DNA from: Planoprotostelium fungivorum
Taxonomy: Eukaryota > Evosea > Variosea > Cavosteliida > Cavosteliaceae
Assembly (NCBI GenBank): GCA_003024175.1
Contig: MDYQ01000213.1
Span: forward strand, 1-46,665
DNA length: 46,665 nt
Reading direction: 5' to 3'
Shown here: positions 9,757-20,238 of the stretch, piece after piece
Position numbering within the stretch: the first letter of the stretch is position 1
Layout of the letters: each line of letters starts with the position of its first letter
Program-made: the position numbers and the translations under genes
The notes under the pieces: model-generated
What the model saw: the letters and a program-made list of their open reading frames with translations, nothing else
Database searches by the model: none
What the model was told of the DNA's origin: nothing

Positions 9757-12657
9757 ATGAAGATGAAGGGGCTATATCTCTTCTTCATCGCTGCTGTAGC
9801 GATAGCTGCAGCTGAGAGCCTGCCTGAATCTCATACTGTGAGTTGAATCGTTGAAGATGGTATGACTCATATCGTGATGCAGAAGACGTTCGAGTCCTCT
9901 ATCTTTGACCTTCAATACGTGAACCACAAGGTATGTCGTCATTCTAGATCATCTCCATTATATTCAACGCCCACACAGCTGGTCCTCGCAGTTCTGTCAA
10001 ACGGAAAACTATTCAAGTCAACAGACGGAGGTAACACCTGGTCAGAGCAGGTCCTTCCAACATCGTCCGGCTCATCCACAAAAGCCGCAGACATTCACAT
10101 CTCTCCTTCATCGGCAAAGGTAACACCCTCCCCTCCACACATCTTCAACCCATCTGATCGTTATCGTAGACCATTTTAATCCACGGTAATCTCAACAGCA
10201 ACTGGTGGTCGAAGGATGGAGGTGCCACATGGACCATAGACTCTGCCCCTGTTCGTTTCAGCGAGCTCGACTGGCATCAGACCGAGCCAGGTTACTTTCT
10301 CGGCCTCCACAATCCCACGCACGTATCTTACGTCACCACTGACTACGGAAAGACGTACAACAAGGTGGGAGATGTTTCCCGCCAAAATTCTCACGTCATC
10401 AGTGGTACTCATCGGCTGTCGGCTCCAATTGGGGTGATGCGGGTGTCGATCAAGTTGACAAATCCACTGTCTATGGAATGGTATGGGAGAACAACATCTT
10501 CAACATGAAGTCCACATCAGATGGCCAAAATTACAGGCTGCAACAGAAGAACACGTTCACCGCCGTCTACATGCAGAATCAGATCTTCACTCTATCGGTG
10601 AGATGATGGACGATGCATCATGTCCACATCTGATCATGTCATCAGCACAACGATCAGTTCAACGACTTTTACTTGCGCGTGACCCCTGACGTCGGAAAAG
10701 AAGTGAAACAATACTTCCGAGCTGAATTTCCTTGGGGCGAAGATTTAGAAGAGAAGAATGTGAGCACATCTCATCGAAATCTCATCGAAATTTCGCTGAC
10801 TCCACCAGCTCTACTCGATATTGGATGATTCTACGGGTGCCGTATTCATGGGCATCAACCATCAAGATTACGACTCCAGATGGGGACACTTGTACGTATC
10901 CGAGCCCATGGGCGTACAGTACGTCTTTTCCCTGGGATACATGGTGCACACCTACGACAACTTTGACTTTATGAGAGTGAGGGGCGCCAAAGGAATTTTA
11001 TTTGCAAATTCCCTCGAAAATCCAAACGAAGGGGCTTCCGCTGCCGAGAAGATACGTACGTACGTATCGTTCAACAACGGAGCGTGGTGGGATCCATTGG
11101 CCAAGCCCGCCGGTGTCGAATGTCCACCCACCGTGAGTTTGTCATGATCGTCATGAAGCTCATCCTCATCAGGGTGCTTGCTACCTGAACCTGCACGGCT
11201 GGAGGTCGATCGTAGCGGGCGAAGACAAATTATTCGGTCCCTTCTACTCTGCAGATACCGCCATCGGTATTGTAGTGGGTAACGGCAATGTGGGAGAATA
11301 TCTGTCCAGCAACCCCAACGACATCTACACGGTCATGTCATCTGATGGAGGTGTCTCGTTCAAGGCTCTAAACAAGGGACCTTCTATCTACGAGATAGGA
11401 GACCACGGTGGCATCATCGTGTGGGCTCCCATCAACCAACCGACGAAAAAGATCTAGTGAGACGCGCGGCTCGTTGTAGATGGATCTGACTTGAAAAAAG
11501 CTATACAAAGGATTACGGAAAGACGGTGAAGGAGTACTCGTTCACGGACAGAAGCGATGTCTGGGTGTGGAACATCATCTCAGAGGACCAATTGAATGGA
11601 ACGAGCTTCCTCATCATGGACCAAACTGGATTCGTCGCTGCCCACATCGATTTCAAATCGACTTATGACGGGGTGAGATTAAAATCATTTTTAGATTGTT
11701 TTATTTCGAATTTCTGCGGAGATTCACATCGGACAGGTTTGCAACCTCGGCAGTGACTACGAAGATTACGTACCGTGGCACGATCAAGTTGTACCTACCA
11801 ACGGTCTCCACTGTCTCATGGGTGAACAAGTGACCTACAGGAGAAGAAAAGACTCTTCGAATTGCTACAGCCCGGACAGTTTCGATCAGAACAAGGTGAA
11901 GAGCGTGCAATCTTGTCTCTGTACCGAAGACGACTTCGAGTGGTGAGTTTGAAATTCCCGCGAAATTTTACTGACATCTACCAGCGATTTCGGTTACAAA
12001 CCGAGATGGGATAGTGCCAACCACCAGCTCCTGTGTGATCGTGATGACACAGTCAAGCTATTCGATCCCCCCCTGTGGTGCAAGCCCGGTAGAAAATACA
12101 ACGTTACCCAGGGGTGAGCCTCCATCTACAACCTGCCACTCACCCCCCACAGCTACCGTCTCGAAGCCGGTAACGGCTGCCGCGGCGGCGTGGACAAACA
12201 TCCGAAGGAGAAGGACTGCCCGGGCACCTCCCAAGAGGACTCGAACAGCGACACGAGCGAGGGAGGATCCTCTAAAGGCTCTTCCAACAAGGCTGGATGG
12301 GTCGCCGTCGGCATCATGATACCCATTGTCCTTCTCATCATCGGCTGTGCCTTTGTCGCTCTCAACAACGAGAAGATTCGCGAGAGACTTCCGGTCATCG
12401 GCCGCGGAACTTTCTCGTGGGGAGGAAGCAGCGAGGGTTACGACCGACCCGGAGGTTCGGCACCGGGTGAGGAGGATATAGAGGACGAGAGGGACTGACT
12501 TTAGACAGCTCTCTTTGATGATGAAGAGTACATCATCGGCAACCTCGATGATCGACACAGTGACGAGGAAGAAGGGATGAAGAATGTTGATTTGGGATCA
12601 CCCAACGCTGGGAAGGAGCTGGAGGACTTTGCCTTTGACCCTGAGACGAAGAAATAA
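9757..12657 (+). CDS. Vps10-domain sorting receptor (sortilin/Vps10 family)
   Basis: This is a type I membrane receptor that sorts cargo from the Golgi to endosomes and lysosomes. It has an N-terminal signal peptide (MKMKGLYLFFIAAVAIAAA). The Vps10 ten-bladed propeller shows Asp-box-like repeats (KSTDGGNTWS, SKDGGATWT, TTDYGKTY, SSDGGVSF). The family motif CYLNLHGW, then AIGIVVGNGNVG and a Cys-rich 10CC module (NCYSPDSF, SCLCTEDDFECDFGY) follow. One TM helix (VAVGIMIPIVLLIIGCAFVAL) leads into an acidic cytosolic tail. About twelve short introns interrupt the frame. An apparent stop at 12497-12499 lies inside a 42-nt GTGAGG-CAG intron; splicing extends the tail (LFDDEEYIIGNLDD, DSDEEEG-like acidic cluster, ending ETKK). 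Stop TAA 12655-12657 sits inside an AATAAA poly(A) signal. Confidence 0.86.
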
Positions 12658-12658
12658 A
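12653..12658 (+). terminator. AATAAA overlapping the Vps10 receptor stop codon
   Basis: The sequence AAATAAAA places TAA (12655-12657) within AATAAA, so the stop codon and the poly(A) signal share bases. Confidence 0.6.
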
Positions 12659-12948
12659 ACACAGAATTCATACAGAGATAATACGGACTTAGATTTCTAT
12701 CGAATTTGAAATGGTATGTATCGCGAGAGGAAGAAGAAGGGCAGCACGAGGAAGGTATGGAGTCAAGGATGAGGGACATGAGCAGATGTCCCAGATACAG
12801 CCAGCCTCTTTCTCTTTCCTTCTGTTTATTCTCTCATCTCCAATTTCAATTTTCAACTTGAATGGAGGAGGGGCTGTCATCGAGGAGGTTCAAGGTGCCT
12901 TCTTCTCTTCCTCATTATCCACACAAATAGAAAGCAGCCAGCAGCATC

Positions 12949-13252
12949 ATGCCACCCGTCGCAGAAGGTACCATTAAGACACCCAGAGAGGGAAAGAGGC
13001 TGCACAAGTTCCCATGCGAACAATGCAACCCCGTGCCAAACTGGGCCAAGGGTGATGGAAAGTGTAAATCGTGCAAGGGACAAGGCAACTTCAACAGCGT
13101 GAGTCCATGAGAACATGGAACATAGATGGAGCTGTGTGATTGTGCAGGGGCCGTGTAGAAACTGCAACGGGAGTGGTATGTGTCTCACTTGCAACGGAAT
13201 GGGAAGGATGGAAGTAGAAATCCCTGCCAACTGCCCCTGCTCCATCGTCTAA
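12949..13252 (+). CDS. Small stand-alone DnaJ-type (CXXCXGXG) zinc-finger protein
   Basis: Two exons encode about 84 aa. Exon 1 (ATG 12949 to FNFNS-like end at about 13100) is followed by a 49-nt GTGAGT-CAG intron and a second exon starting GPCRNC. The Cys pattern is CEQC, CKSCKGQG, CRNCNGSG, CLTCNGMG and a final CPC. The CxxCxGxG repeats are those of the DnaJ central zinc-binding domain. There is no J-domain, signal peptide or membrane segment. Stand-alone proteins of this type (BSD2-like in plants) act as assembly or disulfide chaperones; that role here is inference. It follows the Vps10 receptor by 291 bases, in which I see no gene. Confidence 0.72.
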
Positions 13253-13561
13253 TGTCAACGATACCACGCGTGCATCACCGTGCGCAATACTATAAACCGT
13301 AGAATCGATCCAAATTCCGAAGCATCTCTTCATCTCATTCATACAGCTCCGGAGGCTTCATCGCGCTCCAGCACCTCCATGGACCTTGTCCTGCATCGTC
13401 TCGTCACTTCTCTCCGAAAGAATCTCCAGAATTGGTCAGACCATGTCATTGGTACGAATTGGCCGGGAGGCTGAGGAGAGTGTATGCGCTGTTCGTGTTT
13501 TGATGTGTTGGTGCACTGAGCTTCACCAAATCTCAGCTGCTATGTATCTTTATTCTTCACA
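13253..13561. other. Convergent intergenic stretch
   Basis: 309 bases lie between the DnaJ-type zinc-finger gene (+) and the ubiquitin-like gene (-). It holds the - strand AATAAA (13549-13554) of the latter and a TACTATAAACC near 13289-13299. No gene was recognised. Confidence 0.4.
13549..13554 (-). terminator. Poly(A) signal AATAAA of the ubiquitin-like gene
   Basis: AATAAA on the - strand, 8 nt after the TGA stop at 13562-13564. Confidence 0.6.
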
Positions 13562-13951
13562 TCAGCACCCAGCGAGTTTATAGTACAAATGGATCATGTC
13601 TCCTTCACTTGCGCGGCACTCCTCCATCGTCGCATCGTCTGATAATAGTCGACCTTTCATCACCACTCGAAGCGCACTGTTGAAGGTGGGCATTCCAGTC
13701 ATCCCTCGTATGATCAGCTTGACATGAGCAATAGTATTGGTTGGGGTGACCCAGATGTTGTATCTCTTGCCCATCGGGGTTGAGCATTCTAAACGGAAGA
13801 GGTCGGCATCTGAGTGGGCTTGGAAAGTGGGTGTAGAACTCGTAGCTGGTGAACGATGATCATCCGATCTTGAAGGTGAACGATGGACGGTGGACGTCCA
13901 AGTGGGCGACTCGAGAGCAGCGTCTCCATCTGTGTACTTGCTGACGTCCAT
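13562..13951 (-). CDS. Ubiquitin-like domain protein
   Basis: A single exon encodes about 129 aa from the Met at 13951 (MDVSKYTDGD). Residues ~1-50 are polar and Ser/Thr-rich. The C-terminal ~80 residues read as a ubiquitin-like fold: FRLECSTPMGKRYNIWVTP (first hairpin), TIAHVKLIIRGMTG (helix), LRVVMKGRLLSDDATMEECRAS (the K/RGRxLxD...TLxxY-like segment) and GDMIHLYYKLAG (last strand). It ends GC rather than GG followed by processing residues, so it is unlikely to be conjugated. The frame stays open upstream to a Met at 14044, giving 160 aa, so the start is uncertain. An AATATATATTTTAA run 10 nt above the chosen start could be promoter or coding sequence. Confidence 0.66.
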   Translation of the reverse strand: MDVSKYTDGDAALESPTWTSTVHRSPSRSDDHRSPATSSTPTFQAHSDADLFRLECSTPMGKRYNIWVTPTNTIAHVKLIIRGMTGMPTFNSALRVVMKGRLLSDDATMEECRASEGDMIHLYYKLAGC

Positions 13952-14372
13952 TCGAAGACGAATATATATTTTAAAGAAGACGTGAGGTCCTAGTGTGGCT
14001 GTTGAAGAGGAAATGGAGGACTCGGTTGGAATCCACTGGCCCAAATTGATTCGTCACCTGAATTTTCCAATCTCTCATAGTTCTTCATCTTTCCTGATCG
14101 GTTGACCTTCAATGAGGAACGAACCTCTATTCTTCACCAGACATCAGGTGAATATCTCTCTCGTCGCATCAACAACCATCCCACATCCAGCTCGCAAGTG
14201 TTGTCATCCGCCTACTATTGATTGGTAGCTAGCTTCTTCAAGTGAAAAATGAGACAAGAAACGAATAAAACGTGCAATACACGATCACCACATCTTCATC
14301 GCACGTGATGTCATCATCACAACAGACCACATCGTGCATCTCTGAATCACATTCATGAAAGTATGAGATCTA
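13952..14372. other. Intergenic stretch upstream of the ubiquitin-like gene
   Basis: 421 bases lie between two - strand genes. It contains a + strand AATAAAA near 14264 with no recognised + strand gene before it, and AT-rich sequence next to the ubiquitin-like start. Nothing else was recognised. Confidence 0.35.
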
Positions 14373-15864
14373 TTAGAGCATCTGAACGTAGTTATAAGGC
14401 ACGAGTCCCCTGTGGTTTCCGTGCTGAGCCTCCCACCATTCACCCTCCGCCGCGTAGATCTACCCCCCGTCAGTTTTAAACCCTAAATCCCAATTTCACC
14501 TCGATCGATTCTCCCGCCTTCACCGTCAGCTCTGTCTCGTCTTGCCCGGAAAAGTCGTAGAGAACTCGTCCCGGCTTAGGCCACTCTGCCGAGGCCGGTG
14601 CCGAGGGGGCAGCGGCAGCGAACGGTACGACCGGCACGGCCTCGTACGTATCCACGGGGGTATTGTACTCCGCGGGGGGTACGTACGCAGCCGTGGGAGG
14701 GCTGTACGCAGTTGTAGATGCTGGTGTGGGCTGGTAAGTCGAAGCCGAATCGTAAGAGGCAATCGTAGCGGGCGTGCCGTCTGCGTTGATGGCATAAGCG
14801 GCAGACTGTTCTCTAGGTGTGATGATGTGCTTGTAACCGACAGCAGAAGCACGAGGCACGGAGCTTAAGAGGGCGTTCGTGGCAGAGATGGAAGTGTGTG
14901 CGACGTCGTAGAAATCTGCGAAGCCGTGGTTGAACTGGGGGAGTCAGGATGCGAACGGAAATTTCGATACGAAGTACGGAGATTTCGCGTAGAATTCGCG
15001 TGGGACGTACCGTGGAGAAGAGAGGCTCCAAGAAGGCTCCACGGTCCTCGTACAGCTTCGGCATGTCTTGAAGAAGCTCGTGGTTCAAAATGTCGTAGTT
15101 CATTTGTGCCCTGGCAAGCTTGTCCTCCGTGAGAGAAGCTTTGGGGTCTGCCTTCGCTTGTCTCGCCTTCAGATCGTGCTTGTAACGATCCATGTCCAAC
15201 TTTCTCGTGCTCCTGATGTCGGTACGTCTCTGATCGAAATTTGAGATTTGAACGTTGGAAATGGCGGGAAAATCACCTTGACCTCGTCGAACTGTTGGTT
15301 GTATAGGATCATGGGTTCCTGGAATTCGGTGTTCATGATCTGCTCCTGAGATGGACGTCAATGAGTGGATCGAATCGATGGTGGATGTATGGACATTGGA
15401 TGATGAGACATGAGCTCACGAATTGAACGCGGGCGACTTCCATAGTGCTGCATGCCTCTCTTCCTCTCTGGACGGCGGAAGACACGCCTTCAGAGGGGTA
15501 GAGCTGAAGGAATCCCTCGTAGACGGCAGTCTGGGCCTCAGACAGAGCTGATTGAAATGTCAGATGGACCTCTTCCATTTCGAACGATCGAGTTGAAACA
15601 GCGTGTGAGAGAGGAATAGTTTTCACCTTGGAGGGCCTTGACCAGTTTACGGGAATCTTCCTTCAACTTCTTTAGCTTGGTGTTGTATTCGTTAAACTTG
15701 TCTCTCTCGGCATTGAAGGACGTGTCGACTGTTTCTTCTGCGCGGCCGAGCTTGACCATAGCCTGTTTCGAAATGAGATGCAATCTCTCTGTCGTCGTTC
15801 ATCATCTCACCTTCTGCTTGGTCTGCTGAGCGGCAGTCTTCGTTTTACTCCAGAGGTTGTTCAT
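14373..15864 (-). CDS. BAR-SH3 protein (amphiphysin/Rvs167-like)
   Basis: This protein bends membranes and links them to actin or endocytic partners. The N-terminal BAR domain, starting MNNLWSKTKTAAQQTKQK at 15864, is helical over about 240 residues: KLGRAEETVDTSFN, YNTKLKKLKEDSRKLVKALQ, AVYEGFLQLYPSEG, LDMDRYKHDLKARQAKAD and LPKLYEDRGAFLEPLF. A Pro/Ala/Tyr-rich linker (YQPTPAST, YVPPAEYNTP) follows. The C-terminal SH3 domain has ALYDF-type RVLYDFSGQDETELTV, GEWWEAQ, RGLVPYNYVQML. The SH3 is completed only by splicing a 43-nt GTGAAA-TAG intron near 14461; unspliced reading would end early at GFRV. About seven introns are inferred. The start codon is 60 bp from the divergent VPS16 start. Confidence 0.85.
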
Positions 15865-15924
15865 GTTGATGGTTGGCGTTGGCTCGAGTGTGTGGCGATT
15901 TTTCGGTTAATTCCACCGTCTACA
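15865..15924. promoter_or_regulatory. 60-bp bidirectional promoter gap (BAR-SH3 / VPS16)
   Basis: Only 60 bases separate the two divergent ATG codons. No TATA box is present. The gap includes GGCGTTGGCTCG, a T-run and TTCGGTTAATTCC. It must hold both core promoters, or the two 5' UTRs must overlap. Confidence 0.55.
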
Positions 15925-18900
15925 ATGCCGATTGCGAATTTTGCAAAAGACATCCGTCACACAGGACATCTCATCATCACCACCCCGATGTCTCTCAATC
16001 CATCGAGTGACTGGATAGAAATCCAGCCTGGATGTTTCTATCAACGTCGGGAGCCTTACAACATGGAATGGGGTGCGGTCAATCCGTCCAAATTTCGTCT
16101 GGTCGCGGCATCTTATGGAGGTCTCTTGGCCTTGACGAGGGAGGACAGGAAGATAGTCAAGGCTTCGGGAGCTGAGACAGATCTGAGGCCACGTATAGAC
16201 ATTTATACACAGGCAGGCAAGAGGATATCTTACATTGTCGTGAGTGAAGAATCGATTCTCTAGCCGTCTCCGGCTTTCACTTGGTGATGTTTTCATTCCT
16301 GAATTAAGTATTCCTCAGTGGAACAAGACAAAAATTGCTGGGATGGGATGGACTGATGACGAGAAACTCATCATCGTCGAAGCGTGAGGAATCTTACCTG
16401 ATATCTTGTGACATTCATCTCATATGACTCTAGAACGGGTACCGTCTACGTCTATTCCCTCCGTGGAAAAGAAGAGTTACAGTTCTCTCTCGGTCAGATG
16501 GCAAGAGACAGTGGAGTGATGGAGGCCAAGATCTGGGGAACCGGTCTCGTTGCCATCACCAACAGCTACGACATCCTCGTCATCAACTATTTCCAAGTGA
16601 ATCCCATTACACTCTTTCACCCTTCATCCATCATCTGATCTCATCCGTTATCCGTATCCTTCCATCATCTGATCTCTTCCATCATCCGATCTCATCCATC
16701 ATCTGATCTCCCGATAGAATCTGACGGTTCAGAACGGAAAGGCACCAGAGCCTCCCAAAGCGAGATTGTATCCCAACCCCTCCCTCGCGGAACCCCCCGT
16801 CGCCTGGGCAGTCATCGACCCTCAGTACACTCAGAGCCTCAACGCTGAAGTCATCATCGCCACTCGCACGACGGTATACACTGTGGATGTCGCTGATGTG
16901 CAAGATCAGGTGATGATGCACGACACGTTCGTGATGATCGTGATGGACATGATGGATGATGGTGACTCAACCTTCACAGATGACCGGTACGTACGGTACG
17001 TTTCTCGTCATCGTTCCTTCACCGAACGGTAAGTACGTCGCCTGTTTCACAGAGGGAGGCTCACTCATCATCTTCCCCTCCGACTTTTCCAAGAAGAAGA
17101 CCGAGTTTTCCACCGAGTACAAGGTGAAATAATTTCACAGAAAAATCTAAGAAAGATTCTCACCTTTTACTACAGATGCCACCAGAACAGATGGCTTGGT
17201 GTGGAGGGGACTCGATCATTTGCTACTGGGCCAAATTAAAAGCCATTTTAGGTATTTTATTCTCATTCTTCCCCACTGACGTCATCAGTCATTCGCGTCG
17301 CTTCGGGAGACATCGCCAAGTGAGTTCGAGGTGGCTCGTTGTAGATGCTCACCTCTGCAGGCCTTATGTGTCTCAATACGAGCAGCCCCTCTTCTTATCA
17401 TCCGAGTGTGATGGTATAAGAATTATTACCCCGGACCGCTCGGAATTTATTCAGAAAGTCCCCGGTGAGTGGCGGGTTGTAGATGGAGGGGAGGGTAACG
17501 AACGACAGATTCGAACGAATCTATTTTTAGCATCGGGTCGACTTCACCTCCGGCTATGCTCTACGACGCCTCTTACCTCTTCGAGGTATGACATCTTATT
17601 GTATGTCATGATATTTACACGTACATCGATTATGATACTGAATCTTCCATTGATATCATCGCCATGACATCTTATCGTTTGTCAACTTTGTACAGAGGAA
17701 AAACCCTAAGGCCGATGAAATGATCCGAAGCATCAGAGACATGGAGTTTGCAGTGGAAGAGTGTCTCAGGGCTGCCGCAAATGAAACGTCTCCCTACCTG
17801 CAGGAGCCACTCCTCACTGTAAGCCATTCATCCTACATCACATCACGATATCACATCACATCACATCACAGTATCACATCAAATCACATCTCATCATGTC
17901 ACATCACATCACATCACGATATCACATCACGATGAAACATCGTGACATCACACATGATATCATGACACGAGACAGGCGTCTGCATATGGAAAGACATTCT
18001 TAGATTCCACATTCGATTCCACGAAATTCACAGACATGTGCAAGACCATTCGCATCCTCAACGCCATCAACGACAATTCCGTCGGCATGCCCATCACCTT
18101 TGTACAATACGAACAATTGGGACTGGTGAGCATCGTCCCAAATCGGACCCACTTTGACCGAGTTCAGCCCAACATCATCAATCGATTGGTGGAGAGGCAT
18201 CAACACCTCCTTGCCTTGAGAATTTCTCAATACGCCGGACTCAAGCAAGAAAAAGTTCTGGTACACTGGGCCTGTGCCAAGGTGGATGTCACGTGACCGT
18301 ACGTACGCTACGTATTCACCCTCACAGGTCGTGGGCAGCACGGCCAGCCCGGATGAAGTCCTTCTCAGCATCGTAGACAAACTGAAGAATTCACCCGGTG
18401 TATCTTACGCCGAAATCGCATCGATCGCTCACTTGAATGGTAACACAGATTTAGCCACCAGGGTGAGACATCTCGATTGATTTGATTTGATTTGATTTGA
18501 TTTGATTGATGGATGAGTCAGCTGTTGGATTACGAGCCACGTGCGGCAGAACAAGTTCCACTTCTCGTGTCGATGCATCAAGAAGACACCGCGTTGATCA
18601 AGGCCATCAATAGTGGAGACACTGATCTCGTCTATTCAGTCGTGTTGAGGTGACATCAATCAACTACATCCATCAACGACATCCATCAACGACATCCATC
18701 AACGACATCCATGATCTCGATGTGATTCAGACAGCCTCGTATTGATCTGTTTTCAGCATCAAGCGAAAGTGTCGTAGCGCGGCAGAATTTCTGCAGTCAT
18801 TGAAGGCGAAACCGGTGGCCCTGCAGCTGTTGATGTCGTACTGCAAGCAGCAGGGTGACCTGGCTCTATTGAGAGACATTCAGATCGAATTGAATCGTAT

Positions 18901-20190
18901 ACCTGAGGCGGGTAATACGACGCTCATTCAAGCTTACAAAGAACCGGTGAGTCTGCATCATCGACACGAACATGATCACCGTGATGATCTCTGGTGATCC
19001 GCATGATGATCGTGATGATGATGATCGTAATGATGATCGTAATGATGATCGTAATGATGATCGTAATGATGATCGTAATGATGATGATCACGTGATTGAT
19101 CATCGTGACAGGAGTTGAAGAAGAGAATCGACACCTTGGAAGAATCATTCGGAATCCTCGCGAGAAACAAAGACACCTTCATGGCCAAGGTGATCACCAT
19201 CACCCACATCATCACCCCTCATCTCAACACAGGCTGTAGAAGACCAGATCAAACTCCTCCATCTCCAGAAAGACTTTGAGGTATGACGTCATCTCACATC
19301 ATCTGACGTCATCTGACGTCATCAGGCCACCATCGGGGGAGAATACGTCGACGGCAGCGTCAGCGACACCATCACGAAGCTTATTCTGGCGGGGCAGAAT
19401 GCGAAAGCGAATAAGATGCAGAAGGATTTCAAGGTACCGGATAAGAGGTTCTGGTGGCTTAAGATCAGAGCTCTCGCTGCTACGTCGGATTGGAATTCTC
19501 TGGATAAGTTTTCGAGGGAGAAGAAGCCTCCCATTGGTTATGAACCGTTCGTAGAGGTGAAGGATGATAAGACGAATATGAGATGATGATAGATAAGACA
19601 AGATGATAAGAGAAGATGATAGATAAGATAAGATGATGAGAGATGATGATAGATAAGGATAAGATGATGAGAGATGATGATAGATAAGGATAAGATGATG
19701 AGAGATGATGATAGATAAGGATAAGATGATAAGAGATGATGATAAAGGATAAGATGATAAGAGATGATGATAGATAAGAGATGATGATAGATAAGATAAG
19801 AAGACGATGATAAAAGGATAAGATGATATAAGATGGGATGAGGAATAATGATGATATAGGTATGTTTGGAGTTCAAGAGCAGGGAAGAAGCAGTTCGATA
19901 TGTTCCAAAGGTGGCCAGTCCAGCCAAGAGAGCCATGTACTACGCCACCCTTGGGTAAGAATCATAACATCCATCATAACATCTATCTTAACATCTGTCT
20001 TAACATCCATTCTACCACTTGATATCTCTTATGGTGTAATTGAATGAGATGCAGTATGTTAGAAGAAGGAGTGGAAGCGGCCAAATTAACGAAAGATCCA
20101 AACATCTTCCAACAGATGAAGACACACTTCTCCTCTAACAACCGTGCGAAAGAAGTCCTCGACCAACTCACCGAACAATTCGCCCGATAA
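15925..20190 (+). CDS. VPS16: VPS16, core subunit of HOPS/CORVET tethering complexes
   Basis: This is a scaffold subunit for endosome/vacuole tethering. The N-terminal beta-propeller includes [54 protein letters not shown] and [12 protein letters not shown]. The C-terminal helical solenoid includes [89 protein letters not shown] and [19 protein letters not shown]. It ends [10 protein letters not shown] with stop TAA at 20188-20190. Segment order and spacing match Vps16 from animals and yeast. At least 15 introns are needed; several are enlarged by tandem repeats (about 17820-17975, 18479-18520, 18945-19110, 19557-19860). Confidence 0.9.
17820..17978 (+). repeat. CATCA tandem repeats in a VPS16 intron
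   Basis: The intron between the EEPLLT-type exon and the [11 protein letters not shown] exon is filled with CATCA/CATCACGATAT repeats. Confidence 0.75.
18481..18505 (+). repeat. (TTTGA)5 microsatellite in a VPS16 intron
   Basis: Five perfect TTTGA pentanucleotides lie inside a short intron. Confidence 0.85.
19005..19092 (+). repeat. 12-bp AATGATGATCGT tandem array in a VPS16 intron
   Basis: About five consecutive copies of AATGATGATCGT are flanked by further ATGATGATC variants. Confidence 0.85.
19557..19862 (+). repeat. GATA-rich tandem array forming a ~300-nt VPS16 intron
   Basis: The intron is made almost entirely of GATAAG/GATGAT/GAGATGATGATAGATAAG variants, purine- and T-rich with very little C. 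It lies between the YEPFVE and EFKSREEAV exons and is the longest intron of the gene. Confidence 0.8.
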
Positions 20191-20192
20191 AG

Positions 20193-20198
20193 AATAAA
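20193..20198 (+). terminator. Poly(A) signal AATAAA of VPS16
   Basis: AATAAA begins 3 nt after the VPS16 stop codon. Confidence 0.7.
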
Positions 20199-20214
20199 TC
20201 TCACCGCTCGGTGT

Positions 20215-20220
20215 TTTATT
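20215..20220 (-). terminator. Poly(A) signal AATAAA of the SDR gene
   Basis: AATAAA on the - strand, 18 nt after the SDR stop, facing the VPS16 signal 16 bp away. Confidence 0.7.
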
Positions 20221-20238
20221 CATCGTCTACAACGACGC

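Noticed and set aside
12058-12558. 166-codon open frame antisense to the Vps10 receptor 3' end
   Set aside because: It overlaps clear receptor exons (TM and tail) and has no recognisable domain.
13961-13974. AATATATATTTTAA as TATA box of the ubiquitin-like gene
   Set aside because: It is only about 10 nt above the likely ATG, too close for a normal TATA-to-start distance, and may be coding if the upstream Met is used.
19005-19092. Regular repeats resembling a CRISPR-like array
   Set aside because: Units are contiguous 12-mers with no spacers, inside a VPS16 intron of a eukaryote; this is a minisatellite.
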